Assembly (NCBI GenBank): GCA_964006375.1
Contig: OZ023267.1
Span: 79,741,682 to 79,805,681, forward strand
Source: Tillus elongatus
Taxonomy: Eukaryota; Arthropoda; Insecta; Coleoptera; Cleridae
DNA: 64,000 nt
Direction of reading: 5' to 3'
A program made the position numbers and the translations under genes. Below the pieces are notes generated by a model. The model was given only the letters and a program-made list of their open reading frames with translations. It did no database searches and was not told the origin of the DNA. Positions 21,724 through 31,893 of the stretch are shown here, piece after piece (position 1 is the first letter of the stretch; every line of letters begins with the position of its first letter).

Positions 21724-21756
<33 letters not shown>
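20769..21756. other. LINE 3' region and (ATT)n tail
   Basis: T-rich sequence with no supported gene, a (GT)n-like stretch at about 20805-20870, a polyadenylation-like AATAAA near 21717 and an ATT trinucleotide tail. Frames such as 21009-21401 lack any motif. Confidence 0.5.
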
Positions 21757-21760
<4 letters not shown>

Positions 21761-21762
21761 CA

Positions 21763-22190
21763 ACGGTCCTTTTTTAAGCAAGTTTCATCATCCTAACAGC
21801 ACTATGGCAAAATGTGTTATATATATACAAACCACCCAATGTAAAAGAAGTGCGAATCTGTTTCGACATTGACGACTGCATGAAATGGTCTGGCCTTCCA
21901 ACAACACATCTACACAATGATGAACTTATCCAACTTTCAATGTACAACATGTCCAAAAGCAAGTCTCAAATGGTGCGTTACAAACTTATGTTTCTGTTTG
22001 CTAAAGGCACACGTGGTGAGACATCTGATTGGTGAACTCTTGTATTAAATGATTCCTATCTGTTTACCTCAAATTATATTTCCATGTTTATATCAACTGG
22101 TTTTCTTATGTGTCTAACTATATGTTAATTTACTTTTGTGCTAAATATATCGCCGTACTTAAAGATACGTATCGGAAACATGTTTGTTAA
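21763..22190 (+). pseudogene. Polinton membrane protein, copy 2, start codon lost
   Basis: Alignment with 11133 shows the start ATG changed to ACG (21763-21765). The body keeps VLYIYKPPNVKEVRICFDID, MKWSGLP, SKSQMVRYKLMFLF and GETSDW. A stop at 22033-22035 precedes the decayed C-terminal membrane segment, which is recognisable in the next about 130 bases. This is the continuation of copy 2 after the LINE. Confidence 0.6.
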
Positions 22191-22249
22191 GAAATATATA
22201 TAAACTGAACATATGTGTTTTATTTATTAGTTAAGCGCCTGTAGTTAAG

Positions 22250-22750
22250 ATGAGGTACTGCGAATCATGCTCGTTACAAGTGAACAAGAGTACATTTTCT
22301 GGTCATTTGCGCAGTGAAGCCCACAAATTAAAAGTATGTGAGCCATGGCAAGTTGAACAAGTGCATATGTTAACTCAAGCTTTTAAAAATATAATGGATA
22401 CTTATCGTATATACGAAAAAAGTATTGATATTAAACAGTTTATGAAAACAATAAGACATAAAGTGTTTCATCTTATTGAAGCTGCTTTAGCTAAACATAA
22501 TCAAATTAAAATGAATCTAGAATTGTTTGGTTTGTATGTGCTCCAAAGTCGAAATAGAAAAGAAATGAAGTCATTCAATACTAGAAACAAAAGTGTCACA
22601 GTTTCAACTACATTTGAAAACATATTTATGGAATTCGTCGACGAGATTTACACGAAAGCGTTAGAGTTTGCAGAAGCCGAACGCGGATGGATGTTAAAGC
22701 GACTAATGTGGTTGGAAATAAACACTAATAAACACAGTTTTAAGCCGTAG
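22250..22750 (+). pseudogene. Polinton polymerase-associated zinc-finger protein, N-terminal fragment
   Basis: The 166-residue frame begins with a C2H2-like finger (YCESCSLQVNKSTFSGHLRS then EAH). A helical region and LELFGLYVLQSRNRKEMKSF then AERGWMLKRLMWLEIN follow. I recognise this arrangement as the N-terminal part of the large protein that carries, or precedes, the family-B DNA polymerase in insect Polintons. It ends abruptly at HSFKP; the downstream polymerase is missing. A downstream segment of the same protein family from another copy is at 62688-62880. Role: protein-primed replication of the element (family knowledge). Confidence 0.6.
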
Positions 22751-22876
22751 AGTGGTGTCAACATCTATAAATTGTGGTACACACATTCTTAAACTCATTC
22801 AAAATTTAGTTGTCTTAGAAGTAAGACGTGTTTCAGTCTGCTCTTCAGTATCTAAGTGTTTAGTAGTGTGTTTAAA

Positions 22877-23740
22877 ATGGCTACATTAAGTGATGTGTGC
22901 TACCAGCAAATTAAAGACAACTTTTGGTATGGTTTATTTGGAGACTTTCAATTAATTATCGATAAGAGTACTAGTTATTTCAATGCAACAAAATTGTGTA
23001 AAGGTGGTGAGAAAAGATTGAGACATTGGTTCGAAAATAAGGAAACTAAAGAGTTGATTGCCTTTTACAACAGTAAGTTAAAGGAACGTTTTGGTATCCG
23101 GAATACTGGCTACCCAAATGTTCCAGCAGAAGGAGTTGACTTTATACCTACAACTGCTACATACTTGGTACACATTGCTGGAGCGCAGATTGAAAACGAC
23201 TCGATATCTGGTATATATGTTTGCAAAGATTTGATATTAAATTTGGCTTGTATATCCAATCCTTTTTATGAAAAGCGCAACCAAATTATTTTTGATTTTT
23301 TCGTAAACAAATTTAATCAAAAATACAAGGATAACCTTGAAGAAATTGAAGTAAACTAAATGGAGATAGATTATGAAGTGCAGAGTATGCGAGAAACAAA
23401 TGCTAAAGTCACAGAACATCTTGAAGATATATCTCCAAAACCAAGCAACCCCGGAAAACTTTGTTTTTTGGATTACTTTCAAGAAATGAAAAAGATGTCA
23501 CATATCCATATCATGCTGTAAGAACCCAGGCAAAAAGTTTTAGAAGAGCTGTCAGGAACTTTAAAAATAAGCATCCCGATTCCGAAGTGATCCTTAACAT
23601 GTTGTATGATCCAAATTCTATACATCTCTTTAATGGAATAAAGACCGAAGTAAAATACCATAAGGCGAATAGAACAGATAGCAGATGTGCCACAGGAGAA
23701 GTTTATTCAGGATATTATTGATTTACGTTATAATTTTTAA
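22877..23740 (+). pseudogene. KilA-N-domain protein, copy 2
   Basis: From ATG 22877 the frame is open for 160 residues: MATLSDVCYQQIKDNFWYGL, FNATKLCKGGEKRLRHWFEN, SGIYVCKDLILNLAC. It stops at 23357, then continues in other frames with VQSMRETNAKVTEHLEDISP, FRRAVRNFKNKHPDSEVILN and IKTEVKYHKANR. The N-terminal ~80 residues are the KilA-N DNA-binding domain; the rest is helical. In the same order as the 53743-54680 copy, it faces (tail to tail) the 25265-26291 gene, but with integrase between. Confidence 0.7.
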
Positions 23741-23934
23741 TTGTTCACTTGGCTTAATTGTATGTATGTAACCATATGGAGAAATAAAATCCACTAATTT
23801 TAACAAGGACTTTTATTCTATTCTAAGTACATTAATACATTAAATATATAAGTAAGCTTATTTAACATCATCCGAATTTATCCAAGAATTATGGGATTTA
23901 TCAAAGCCCAACCATTTTACATAGAGTTTCTTCT

Positions 23935-24790
23935 TCAAGATGCGTTCAACCACATAGATGCCTGTTTAGTCTTTTGTAGTTCTTCCTCGTAAAACGCTGC
24001 ACCGATTGGTTTTCGCTGCATGTCTTCAAGAAAGTATGTTATTGGATTTGTGATATGGACACTAACAATCTTGAATAACTCTGTTGACCAGCGAGGTGTA
24101 TACTTCTTTTCAAATTGAGCTTTTGCTTTACTTGTGCGTACATCACCTTTGAATCTATTCTGATCAAACACTTTAATATTTTAATAGACTTGTTTACGAA
24201 TAGCTTCTTCATTTTTCTAACATCTTTAGGCTTTACACCAGTGGTTCGATGAATGGTTGAGTTATAAGCATCTGTGACATCAGGTAGTGTAGTAAACCAC
24301 TTGTAGGAACCAAAAAAGTTAAAGTTTTTGTAGATTATCTCTTTCAAGGTACGTATGACTCTTTTAACTATTGCAGCCTTTTTCACACTATAAGTGCTGT
24401 AGTGATTAATGTTGTATTTTTTCATTAAGGCCCTAAATTTGTAGTTGTAAAATTCCTTACCAAGACTAGATGTTGGTGGGGGCTGTATTATTTGCTAAAA
24501 TATCAGCCATATCTTTAGTCACCTCTTCAGCATTTTTAGATTTAAGTGGACGAATCCACACATACTTTGAAAAACAATTGATAGCCACTAAAATACATTT
24601 GTAACCAGAGCTTTCTCGATGATAGTCTGTAAACTCAGCCAAATCAGTTCGCCACAAATCATTTAAACCTTTGATTATGGTACGCCTGCGTTTAAAATTG
24701 ATTCTGACTGGTGTGTACAACTCATTTATTACTTGTTTTTTTGTATTAGACGGCTAAACTGTTTTGCGCCTCATGGTACTAATGGATTTA
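23935..24790 (-). pseudogene. Polinton integrase (retroviral-type, DDE), inactivated
   Basis: Reading on the minus strand: YTPVRINFKRRRTIIKGLND, then LWRTDLAEFTDY (first catalytic D), INCFSKYVWIRPLK, and after a frame break SSLGKEFYNYKFRALM (second catalytic position altered). Then comes SVKKAAIVKRVIRTLKEI, in which the expected catalytic Glu is Lys, and YNSTIHRTTGVKPKDV. A further frame carries TSKAKAQFEKKYTPRWSTEL. At least two frameshifts. By family it would insert the element, producing 6-bp duplications. It is absent from the 9-kb element. The context (Polinton genes on both sides) argues against an LTR retrotransposon. Confidence 0.75.
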
Positions 24791-24839
24791 AAAGTAGCCA
24801 CTTGTCATGTAAATCTTTAAGATTTTTGTCTATTTCACT

Positions 24840-25125
24840 CAACTACTTCTTCAACTTGTTATTCTTTGATAGATCAATATCTTTTAAAACTTGAGCAGTT
24901 ATGTTCTTGGTTAAATTTTTTAATTTATTTTCAAATTCGTTTTTTAAATCCTCCAACTCTGGTTTGTGCACAGCTTCAAGTAGTATGGCAATTATTCTTT
25001 GTGTCACTTCATCTTTGTTTTTCTGATAGTCATCTGTACATGCATCAAAATTTTTTTTATTTATACCATCTGTTGAATCGATTGGATCAGCAACGTTACA
25101 TAATCTGTGGTTTTACAAATCAAAG
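24840..25125 (-). pseudogene. Helical charged segment upstream of integrase
   Basis: The minus strand shows DDYQKNKDEVTQRIIAILLE, LEDLKNEFENKLKNLTKN and ITAQVLKDIDLSKNNKL with a stop or two. It looks like a coiled-coil N-terminal extension of the integrase or a separate small gene. No family recognised. Confidence 0.35.
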
Positions 25126-25264
25126 TCACCACTTGTAGTTCTTGGTAAAAGTTCTCTTTCAATAATTTTAAACTTAAAACCTTATAGGACTAGGAACGAG
25201 CGAACTTATCGATAGACATTTTTATACTAAGCAATAGGTAGGTATGTATGATATATATGTAGGT

Positions 25265-26291
25265 TTACGAAGCAATAACACTAGCTTCCTTTAATTCTTC
25301 AATGATTGATGAAACTTCGTTGTTATAAGCATTATTACCAGCAACTTGAGAAGCCACTAAAAATCTAAGTCTACCAACGAACTCATTTATATCACCCCAA
25401 TAGACATATTCTATTTGTTTGTTATTGTGAGTCATATAGTTAGTGCTGTTGCTTACATTCTAAGCTTTAGGTTCAGTCTTCTGTTTTTTGTTAAGATGTG
25501 TGTCGTAACCAAAACCATGAGGAGTTGAGGATCTTCGCCCCCGTGGTTTTATTAGAGTCAGATACTTTTCCGAGGAACAACCTTTGGTTCGTGCATTGGG
25601 ATCGTAGTTCATTTTAAGAACACTGTTTGATTCCAGAATATCTCTATAGTGTTGAAAATCATCATAAGTATACACCTTAGGTCTTTTCATAAATATCAAT
25701 TCTAGCAGACCTTGTGTTTGCGGATATGTGCTTTGACCCAGTTGAATGTTATCATCAGTAAAGTCCCAGTGTTTGTTACCAGGAATCCAGTTACCAGTAT
25801 CTTTATCGTAGAGAGCACCATAAGCTTGATCAATCGTAGCAAGCCTCGGTGGTTCAGTAAAATACTTGTCTACATAATATCGAACTCGTTCAGTATATTG
25901 CTCCAAAATTCTTGATATGCTGGTGTGGTTGTGATAGCTTGTAGATATGTCTCAAGCTCTTCATATGTTGGGGTAATCTCATCGGAACTTGTCTCCACCT
26001 CTGGTTCGGCTTCAAAAACTTCATGGTCTTCAAGGAACCCGACTTTGGGTTTCTTTTCTGGTATATCATCAGCAGCTTCTTCTTTGATTTGTTCAACCGT
26101 TGCCTGCAGCTTAAGTGTTGATGTGTTTTTAGATATTTCACTTAGTGGCTCACCAATTGGTTTATATAAACGTTGCAGGACGTCATCATTCTCAGCTCTG
26201 CCAAGTTTAAGCATTAAATGTTTTTTTCGAATGTTTTCAGCAAGCTGTAAAATCTTTTTCTTGATTTCTCTTGTTTACCCATCACCTCCAT
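25265..26291 (-). pseudogene. Charged Polinton virion-type protein (DUF8207-like), copy 2, broken
   Basis: Homologous along its length to the intact 52344-53564 gene: LGRAENDDVLQRLYKPIGEP, PTYEELETYLQAI, RYYVDKYFTEPPRLATIDQA, QTQGLLELIFMKRPKVYTYD, NARTKGCSSEKYLTLIKPRG, and the end around EIQSI-EELKEAS. Frame changes near 26250, 25890 and 25460-25400 break it. The next upstream feature is the ATPase remnant, in the same order as in the 9-kb element. The family is common beside insect Polinton genes, and its function is unknown. Confidence 0.65.
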
Positions 26292-26394
26292 CTCGATAAA
26301 CTTACTTGAATATCATGTGAAGAGATACAAACAGTTTAATGGTTGAAGGTGTACTAGCTTTGAATTGGTTGTCTGCCTCCTTATATATCGTCAG

Positions 26395-26525
26395 TTGCCT
26401 AACACGATAGCCGTTAGACAGATACCTGTGTGACACGACAACTGTTAGATAGCTGTTGAACAGCCGTTGGACAGCTGTTGTACAGCTGTTGGATAACTGT
26501 TAGACAGCTGTCTGTACTGTTAGAC
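26395..26525. repeat. Degenerate CAGCTGT minisatellite
   Basis: Diverged repeats of GTTAGACAGCTGT-like words occur between the ATPase remnant and the DUF8207-like gene. The 9-kb element has a longer, more regular array at the equivalent spot (51905-52312), so the array position is conserved between copies. Confidence 0.6.
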
Positions 26526-26529
26526 AGAC

Positions 26530-26750
26530 ATAACATCTTGTATTTGGGCTGGTACAAAGACATACACGTTATCAAACTTTAAACCGTTCGGTTCAAACAA
26601 TAAACTCAGCATAACATTTGCTTTACCACACCCGCTCGGACCACATATGATGCATCTAACTGTGTTTGGTAAGAGAGGACCATACCTTCGTTGTTGTTCT
26701 GATCGTCTATATTTGTAATAGGTAAGACAGAAGCGTGTTTGATGGTACGA
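26530..26750 (-). pseudogene. Packaging ATPase remnant, N-terminal part
   Basis: The minus-strand sequence encodes HASVLPITNIDD, a stretch equal to the Walker A region of the intact 51188 gene at DNA level (GGTCCGAGCGGGTGTGGTAA, with a Thr-codon change after it), and YQPKYKML. It stops there; the Walker B half is gone. The start ATG is changed. Frames are broken by small indels. Confidence 0.65.
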
Positions 26751-26870
26751 ATCTTGACTTAAACTAAACTATATTTATCGGTAAGTATAAATATATAGGC
26801 AGATGCAAGTGAGTCGTACAGTCAGTATCAATGTTGGTGTCATAGGGTGAAGGTCTTATAAACACAGCTA
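26751..26870. promoter_or_regulatory. Conserved divergent promoter region, copy 2
   Basis: The gap between the ATPase (minus) and PLA2-like (plus) genes aligns with 51030-51187. Shared blocks are AAACTAAACTATATTTAT (inverted), CAAGTGAG and GTCAGTAT-AATGTTGGTGTCA. A TATA-like AAATATATAGG sits at about 26788-26798. It probably holds back-to-back promoters. Confidence 0.45.
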
Positions 26871-26879
26871 TTAGCAAAC

Positions 26880-27655
26880 TACCTGTTGAGTTACACATAA
26901 CTGGTTATCAATTTTGTGGTCCGGGTACTAAACTTAAGGAACGTTTTGTTAGATCAAAGTAGCAATATTTTAGATCGTGCTTGTCGAGACCACGACATCG
27001 CTTACTCTCAACCAAAAGACTTAAGTGATAGGCATCGAGCCGACCAAATATTGAAAAATCGAGCGTGGGAGAGTCAAGTCAAAGGACGCAAGTTTTGGCG
27101 ATAAGTTAGCCGCTTGGAGCATTACAAACACCATGAAAGTTAAAAGAAAGTTTGGTATGGGTCTTGATGTAAACAACTCAAAACCGAAGAAGAAAGTTCC
27201 CTTTAAAAACATTCTTAGTTTGATTGGAGAAGTTATAAAAAACACAAACCTTATTCTATCAGAGAATGCTGTGTTTGATATCGATCATGCAATTGTTAAA
27301 CAGATTGATGGGCATAAGAATGTGCTGAAACCTCGAGTTATTCCAATACCTAAAAGCGGAGGCTTCCTTCCACTGTTACCTCTTATATTTGGTGGTCTAT
27401 CAGCTCTTGCTGCTCTGGGCGGCGGTGCTGCTGCTATTGCTAAGGCAGTTAACGACGCTAAAGCAGCCAAGCATAAACTGGAGGAAGAAGAACGTCACAA
27501 CAAAACAATGGAAGCTATCGCAATGGGTAAGGCAGCGGTTTGAAATTAAAACCAAAATGCAAGAGACTCGACAAAGGTCTGTACCTGAAGAAACGACGCG
27601 GCGGCTATGGGTTGTATCTGAAAAAGCCAAAAAACGAATAGGTCGTTGACCAGCA
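26880..27655 (+). pseudogene. Phospholipase A2-like Polinton virion protein, broken
   Basis: The N-terminal part has GYQFCGPGTKLKERF (calcium-loop-type YxGPG motif). After a frameshift near 26945 comes ILDRACRDHDIAYSQP with the catalytic His-Asp pair, and RHRADQILKNRAWE. This is the layout of parvovirus VP1-type phospholipase A2 domains, used by such viruses to breach endosomal membranes. A second frameshift near 27070 leads into a basic segment (KPKKKVPFKNIL), then GGFLPLLPLIFGGLSALAAL (hydrophobic) and VNDAKAAKHKLEEE. The C-terminus, in another frame, has two GLYLKK-like repeats. The first about 45 codons of the second half also survive antisense at 50900-51029. Confidence 0.7.
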
Positions 27656-27910
27656 AGACCTCTAACAAATGAAGATCTTGTGAAATTTGCTGGTAAAATG
27701 AAAATCCCATACTTTAGTGGTGTATACATGCAAGGTATTCTACCTCGATATGGACCACGTAAAAATGAGTCATCCATCATGAATTTACAAACCAACAAGG
27801 AGTCTGGCAGTCATCAGTTTGCACTGAGGAAACGTGGTAACACAGCCGAATAGTTTGACTCATATGGAAACTTAAAGCCACCAGTCCAGTTGCAACCTTA
27901 CCTTAAACAT
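27656..27910 (+). pseudogene. Adenain-like cysteine protease remnant
   Basis: The frame reads LTNEDLVKFAGKMKIPYFSG, LPRYGPRKNESSIMNL, GSHQFALRKRG (catalytic His position) and, after an in-frame TAG at 27851, FDSYGNLKPPVQLQPYL (the acidic-residue motif). This matches the N-terminal half of the adenovirus-type protease of Polintons, which matures capsid proteins. The half with the catalytic Cys is missing, because the sequence passes directly into the penton gene remnant. Confidence 0.65.
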
Positions 27911-27959
27911 ATATTACTTTGTGTTGAAAGACCGCAGTTCCAATCTGTCAACAGACTAC

Positions 27960-28584
27960 GATAGACTAATTTAATTGGATATAGTGGTAGTTACAACAAC
28001 TAACATATATACAGGTAAAAATAAATTTTATGTAAAAGAACTAGCTGCTTGGAGAACCATTACGATGCCCACTGGTGCATATGAAATAACACATTTGGAA
28101 AACTTGCTTTAAAATGAACTTGTTGGTGCTACAGCAACACGTGAACAAAAGCAGCTAGCTTTGATTCTTGGACCTAATCCGAACACCATTAGATGTGAAA
28201 TAGTGTTTCACAAGCATCAGTTTTGAAGCTGATGATTCGATTGGGCGAATGCTGGGATTTTCAAAGCAAGTTCTTCAACCAGGCATCTTCCATGAATCTG
28301 ATTTACCTGTTGAAATAGTGGATGTTAAACAGATTCGCATAGAAACTAATATTGTGTCTGGTTCCTACTATAACGGAAAACCTTCACATACGTTATACGA
28401 GTTTGCACTGATGGTTGATGCAGGTTATGCAATCGACATCGAACCTAAGAATCTAATTTATTTACCAGTGAACAAACATGAGATTTCAAATATAAGCATC
28501 GACATCGCGGACCAAGATTCAGTTCCTGTAAACTTGCAAGGTGAAGAGGTGTCTGTTCGTCTGAATCTTAAAAAGATTACTTAG
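27960..28584 (+). pseudogene. Penton-like protein, copy 2, N-terminally decayed
   Basis: The last 111 residues are open from 28249 (MLGFSKQVLQPG, HESDLPVEIVDVKQIRIETN, YEFALMVDAGYAIDI, PVNLQGEEVSVRLNL). Upstream, MPTGAYEITHLENLL and LALILGPNPNTIRCEI are readable but interrupted by stops, and the first about 60 residues seen in the 1638-2417 copy are gone. It is followed 1 base later by the small ORF start (28586). Confidence 0.7.
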
Positions 28585-28585
28585 A

Positions 28586-28745
28586 ATGCTAGTCTTTAAG
28601 GATAAAAACCAAGTAAATCTACCAAAACAAGTTCAGTATAGTCAGCTGCTTTGAAGCGTACACTTCGTTCCGATAATATTTAGTTCCTTAAAAATCTTGG
28701 TTATCATGTCATCAAAACTGAAAATATTCAACGACCCCAAATTTG
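28586..28745 (+). pseudogene. Small ORF between penton and capsid genes, copy 2
   Basis: ATG 28586 gives MLVFKDKNQVNLPKQVQYSQ, then a stop. Another frame has LRSDNI, a stop, and FLKNLGYHVIKTENIQRPQI. Same position and ending as the 2411-2560 ORF. The capsid start ATG 28706 lies inside it. Confidence 0.45.
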
Positions 28746-31112
28746 ACGATTCCATTGATCGAGAAGAACTTCGGTCTTACTATTCGTCAACTAAATCATT
28801 TGGTAACACTGATGAAGTCGAAATAAACATCAATCAGCAAGATGCATTTGTATGCCTAGCAGAGTCAGCTCTAATAATCGAAGGTGCTCTGGAACCTCTA
28901 GCAGTACAAAATGCTGGTGGCGAGTGTTATATATCAAATAATGGAGGAGCAGCTCTGTTTGAATCAGTGACCTATGAATTAAATAACAAGTGAAACGAGT
29001 ATGAGACCAATACGCCACAACAACCATCAAAAGCCTGCTTTCGTTTAGTAAGAATGAAGCCAAATCTCTTAGCAACGTTGGGTTAAATGTATCGTCAGAT
29101 TATATTACCCTAAACGACAACAACTTTCACTTGCTCCTACCTCTTCGGTTCCTCTTCAGTTTCTTCCATCACTTTATAGGAGTGCTCTGCGGTAAACATA
29201 CTTTCCGATTTACAAGAGCTCGAAATGATGCCATCAGCTATTACAGTACTGGTACAGCAAGATAGCAAATTACTGTAACCGACATGTTTTTAAAAGCAAA
29301 AGATGTATTTCCAAACGATAAAATGAAGTTGGAACTGATGGATAAAATTGCAAAAGACACATCTATATTTCTAGCATATCGCAAATGGGACATATATGAG
29401 CTACCAGCGCTTAGATATATTAATAAAGACCTAGATATGTGATTATAGCATTTCAAACAGATCGAAAAAACAACGTAAGCAAGAAAGGTGAACCGTAGAC
29501 CGGTTTCGCTCTCATTAGAGCTCTTCAGTACGGCATACTAATTGCAGCAAAATGCACCAAAAGTAATACGGCTATCGTATAGTCAGTCTTAAAATACTCA
29601 GTAAGTGGTGGACGTGCCGCCACCTAGTTGCGGAACCAAGTAGTATGCTGTCACGCCAGCTCCAAATAACACAAAGTGTTAAAAAAATAGAGACTGGATA
29701 CAGCTAACTAACAATTTAGAAAATTGTCAGCCCTGGCCCATTTCTACCCCAATATAGGGACAAAGTATGTAAGACTCGATGCATTTTCGCAACAATTAGA
29801 ACCGTAGACCGGTTTCGCTCTCATTAGAGCTCTTCAGTACGGCATATTTATTACAGCAAAAATGCACCAAAAGTAATACGGTTATCGTATAGCCAGTCTT
29901 AAAATACTCAGTAAGTGGTGGACGTACCGCCACCTAGTTGCGGAACCAAGTAGTATGCTGTCACGCCAGCTCCAAATAATACAAAGTGTTAAAAAAATAG
30001 AGACTGGATACAGCTAACTAACAATTTAGAAAATTGCCAGCCCTGGCCCATTTCTACCCCAATATAGGGACAAAGTATGTAAGACTTGATGCATTTTCGC
30101 AACTACTATTTTCGCTATACGATAGCCGTATTACTTTTGATACATTTTTGCTGCAATTAGTATGCCGTACTGAAGAGCTCTAATGAGAGCGAAACCGGTC
30201 TACGGTTCTAATTGTTGCGAAAATGCATCGAGTCTTACATACTTTGTCCCTATATTGGGGTAGAAATGGGCAAGGGCTGACAATTTTCTAAATTGTAAGT
30301 TATCTGTATCCAGTCTCTATTTGTTTTAACACTTTGTGTTATTTGGAGCTGGCGTGACAGCATACTACTTGGTTCCGCAACTAGGTGGCGGCACGTCCAC
30401 CACTTACTGAGTATTTTAAGACTGGCTATACGATAGCCGTATTAGTTTTGGTGCATTTTTGCTGCAATTAGTATGCCGTACTGAAGAGCTCTAATGAGAG
30501 CGAAACCGGTCTACGGTTCTAATTGTTGCGAAAATGCATCGAGTCTTACATACTTTGTCCCTATGTTGGGGTAGAAATGGGTCAGGGCTGACAATTTTCT
30601 AAATTGTTAGTTAGCTGTATCCAGTCTCTATTTTTTAACACTTTGTGTTATTTGGAGCTGGCGTGACAGCATACTACTTGGTTCCGCAACTAGGTGGCGG
30701 CACGTCCACCACTTACTGAGTATAAAAAAGGTGAGTTTTCGAAAATATTTGTATGGTAGATCTACGAGTGTTCCTAAATTCAAAATGCCAGCCTTATGAA
30801 TCTATGAATATGGATTTCGAAAAATCTAAATATGCTGAAGCTTACCAGATGTACACAGATTTTCAAAAACGTTTTTGATATAAAAACATGTCGGAACCTC
30901 TCTTAAATTATGATGAATTTAAAGATCGGGCTTTATATGTAATGGACTGTCAGCACCAGAATGAGTCAATCAAGTCGTCAACGGTGGACATCAAAGTGGA
31001 GTTTATGAGCAAAGACAATTTTCTAAATAGAACCAAAGCTTACTGTTTAGTTATTCATGATTGTGTATTTGAATATAAACCTCTAACTGGCATTGTAAGA
31101 GCCATAATGTAA
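28706..31112 (+). pseudogene. Major capsid protein, copy 2, split by a repeat insertion
   Basis: From ATG 28706 (MSSKLKIFNDPKFDDSID) the frame is open to 28993 (ININQQDAFVCLAESALIIE, ALFESVTYELNNK). Shifted frames then carry LLLPLRFLFSFFHHF and KWDIYELPALRYINKDL, and an in-frame TGA occurs near 29440. The gene is interrupted at 29492-30726 by a tandem-repeat insertion and resumes with MVDLRVFLNSKCQPYESMNM. The final part (30888-31112) carries DRALYVMDCQHQNESIKSST and CLVIHDCVFEYKPL. The double jelly-roll identity follows the 2520-3694 copy. Coding part about 1.17 kb without the insert. Confidence 0.75.
29492..30726. mobile_element. Tandem-repeat unit insertion (two direct, two inverted copies) with 8-bp duplication
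   Basis: Two roughly 310-bp units in one orientation (about 29492-29795 and 29803-30105) are followed by two in the opposite orientation (about 30110-30440 and 30450-30726). Unit landmarks are GCCGTACTGAAGAGCTCTAA, ACTTTGTCCCTAT-TTGGGGTAG, TTAACACTTTGTGTTATTTGG and TACTTGGTTCCGCAACTAGG. The flanks AAAGGTGA (29484-29491 and 30727-30734) are identical, and the interrupted capsid sequence rejoins cleanly. There are no open frames of note. Confidence 0.75.
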
Positions 31113-31429
31113 TATTTTATGTGTTTAACATGAAATGGTAAACATATGACTCATTTCCTGGCACATGAATCGGAATACAGATTGCAGTCGAGGTTGTTCT
31201 CAGTTTGCAGCTGTTGGTTGAAGGTTGTTGCCATGTGGCCATATGTGGGGTATACTCAACACGTCTGGCAATCGCATATTCTTAGGATTTTTGTTTTTTG
31301 CTATTGTTTAAAGCTCTTACCCCCCGCCGCCGCAGCCGCAGCCGCCGCCTTGTTGCCACATGTGTGTGGTATACTCAACATACCTGGCAGCCGCACATTT
31401 TTAATTTCAACTGCTTTTACACATTTTTA
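31113..31429. other. Non-coding, two diverged about 60-bp direct copies
   Basis: TTGTTGCCATGTGGCCATAT (about 31228) and TTGTTGCCACATGTGTGTGG (about 31352) begin two related segments that both contain GGTATACTCAACA and CTGGCA. They are separated by a (GCC)n-like CCGCCGCCGCAGCCGCAGCC stretch. No gene. Confidence 0.4.
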
Positions 31430-31893
31430 AGCTCTGCTTGCTGAGCCGAGTAAAATAACACCCAACACATAGGGCTTAGACCAAAAACTTTTAAAATAGG
31501 TTTGCGCATGCGCATATGTTATTTTTGAATTCTACTCGGCGAGCCGAGTAAAATTACACCTTACAGGTAGAGCTTAGGCCAAACACTAAAAAGCTGAGTT
31601 TGCACCTGTGCCAACCGCTATATTTATTTGCATCACTCTCTGCAAAAATCAAAATGGCGGAATCTCTTGTTTTGACAGGAGGCGCCAACTGTCGTTTAAA
31701 ATTTTAAATTTTTTGAATTTTCGCGCCAACAGCCGCCATCTTGGCCGCCATCTTGGATTACGTCATCTCAGTTTAAAGCTTACGTCACAATCTTAACAGT
31801 TACAACCACACCTCCCGCCTCACACCTCCCAGTCTAGCGGGAGGTGGGAAGTGGAAGGTGGGAGGTGGGCTCAGAACCCCCCATCTCTACCTA
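31430..31893. repeat. Dispersed CCATCTTGG/ACGTCA repeat, second locus
   Basis: Related to 14560-14967: GAATTCTACT-GGCGAG, CAAAAATCAAAATGGCGG, TTGACAGG-GGCGCCA, CGCCATCTTGGCCGCCATCT, ATTACGTCATCT and an end near CATCTCTACCTACT (about 31883). A purine-rich GGGAGGTGGG run lies just before the end. Non-coding. Confidence 0.5.

Larger units (their letters stand above)
16820..21756 (+). mobile_element. Degenerate non-LTR retrotransposon (Jockey/CR1-like group)
   Basis: About 4.9 kb inserted in Polinton copy 2. It has a 5' UTR, a decayed ORF1, a decayed and internally deleted ORF2, a long T-rich 3' region, an AATAAA near 21717 and an (ATT)n tail (21724-21756). The target duplication, if any, is only about 4-5 bases (ATATA) and overlaps the tail. 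The site is confirmed by the uninterrupted copy at 11120-11135. Confidence 0.8.

Noticed and set aside
23935..24790. LTR retrotransposon integrase
   Set aside because: No LTRs, gag or RNase H are nearby, and all neighbours are Polinton genes.
29492..30726. Helitron or LTR interpretation of the tandem units
   Set aside because: There is a target duplication (Helitrons make none), no terminal direct repeats fitting LTRs and no coding sequence.
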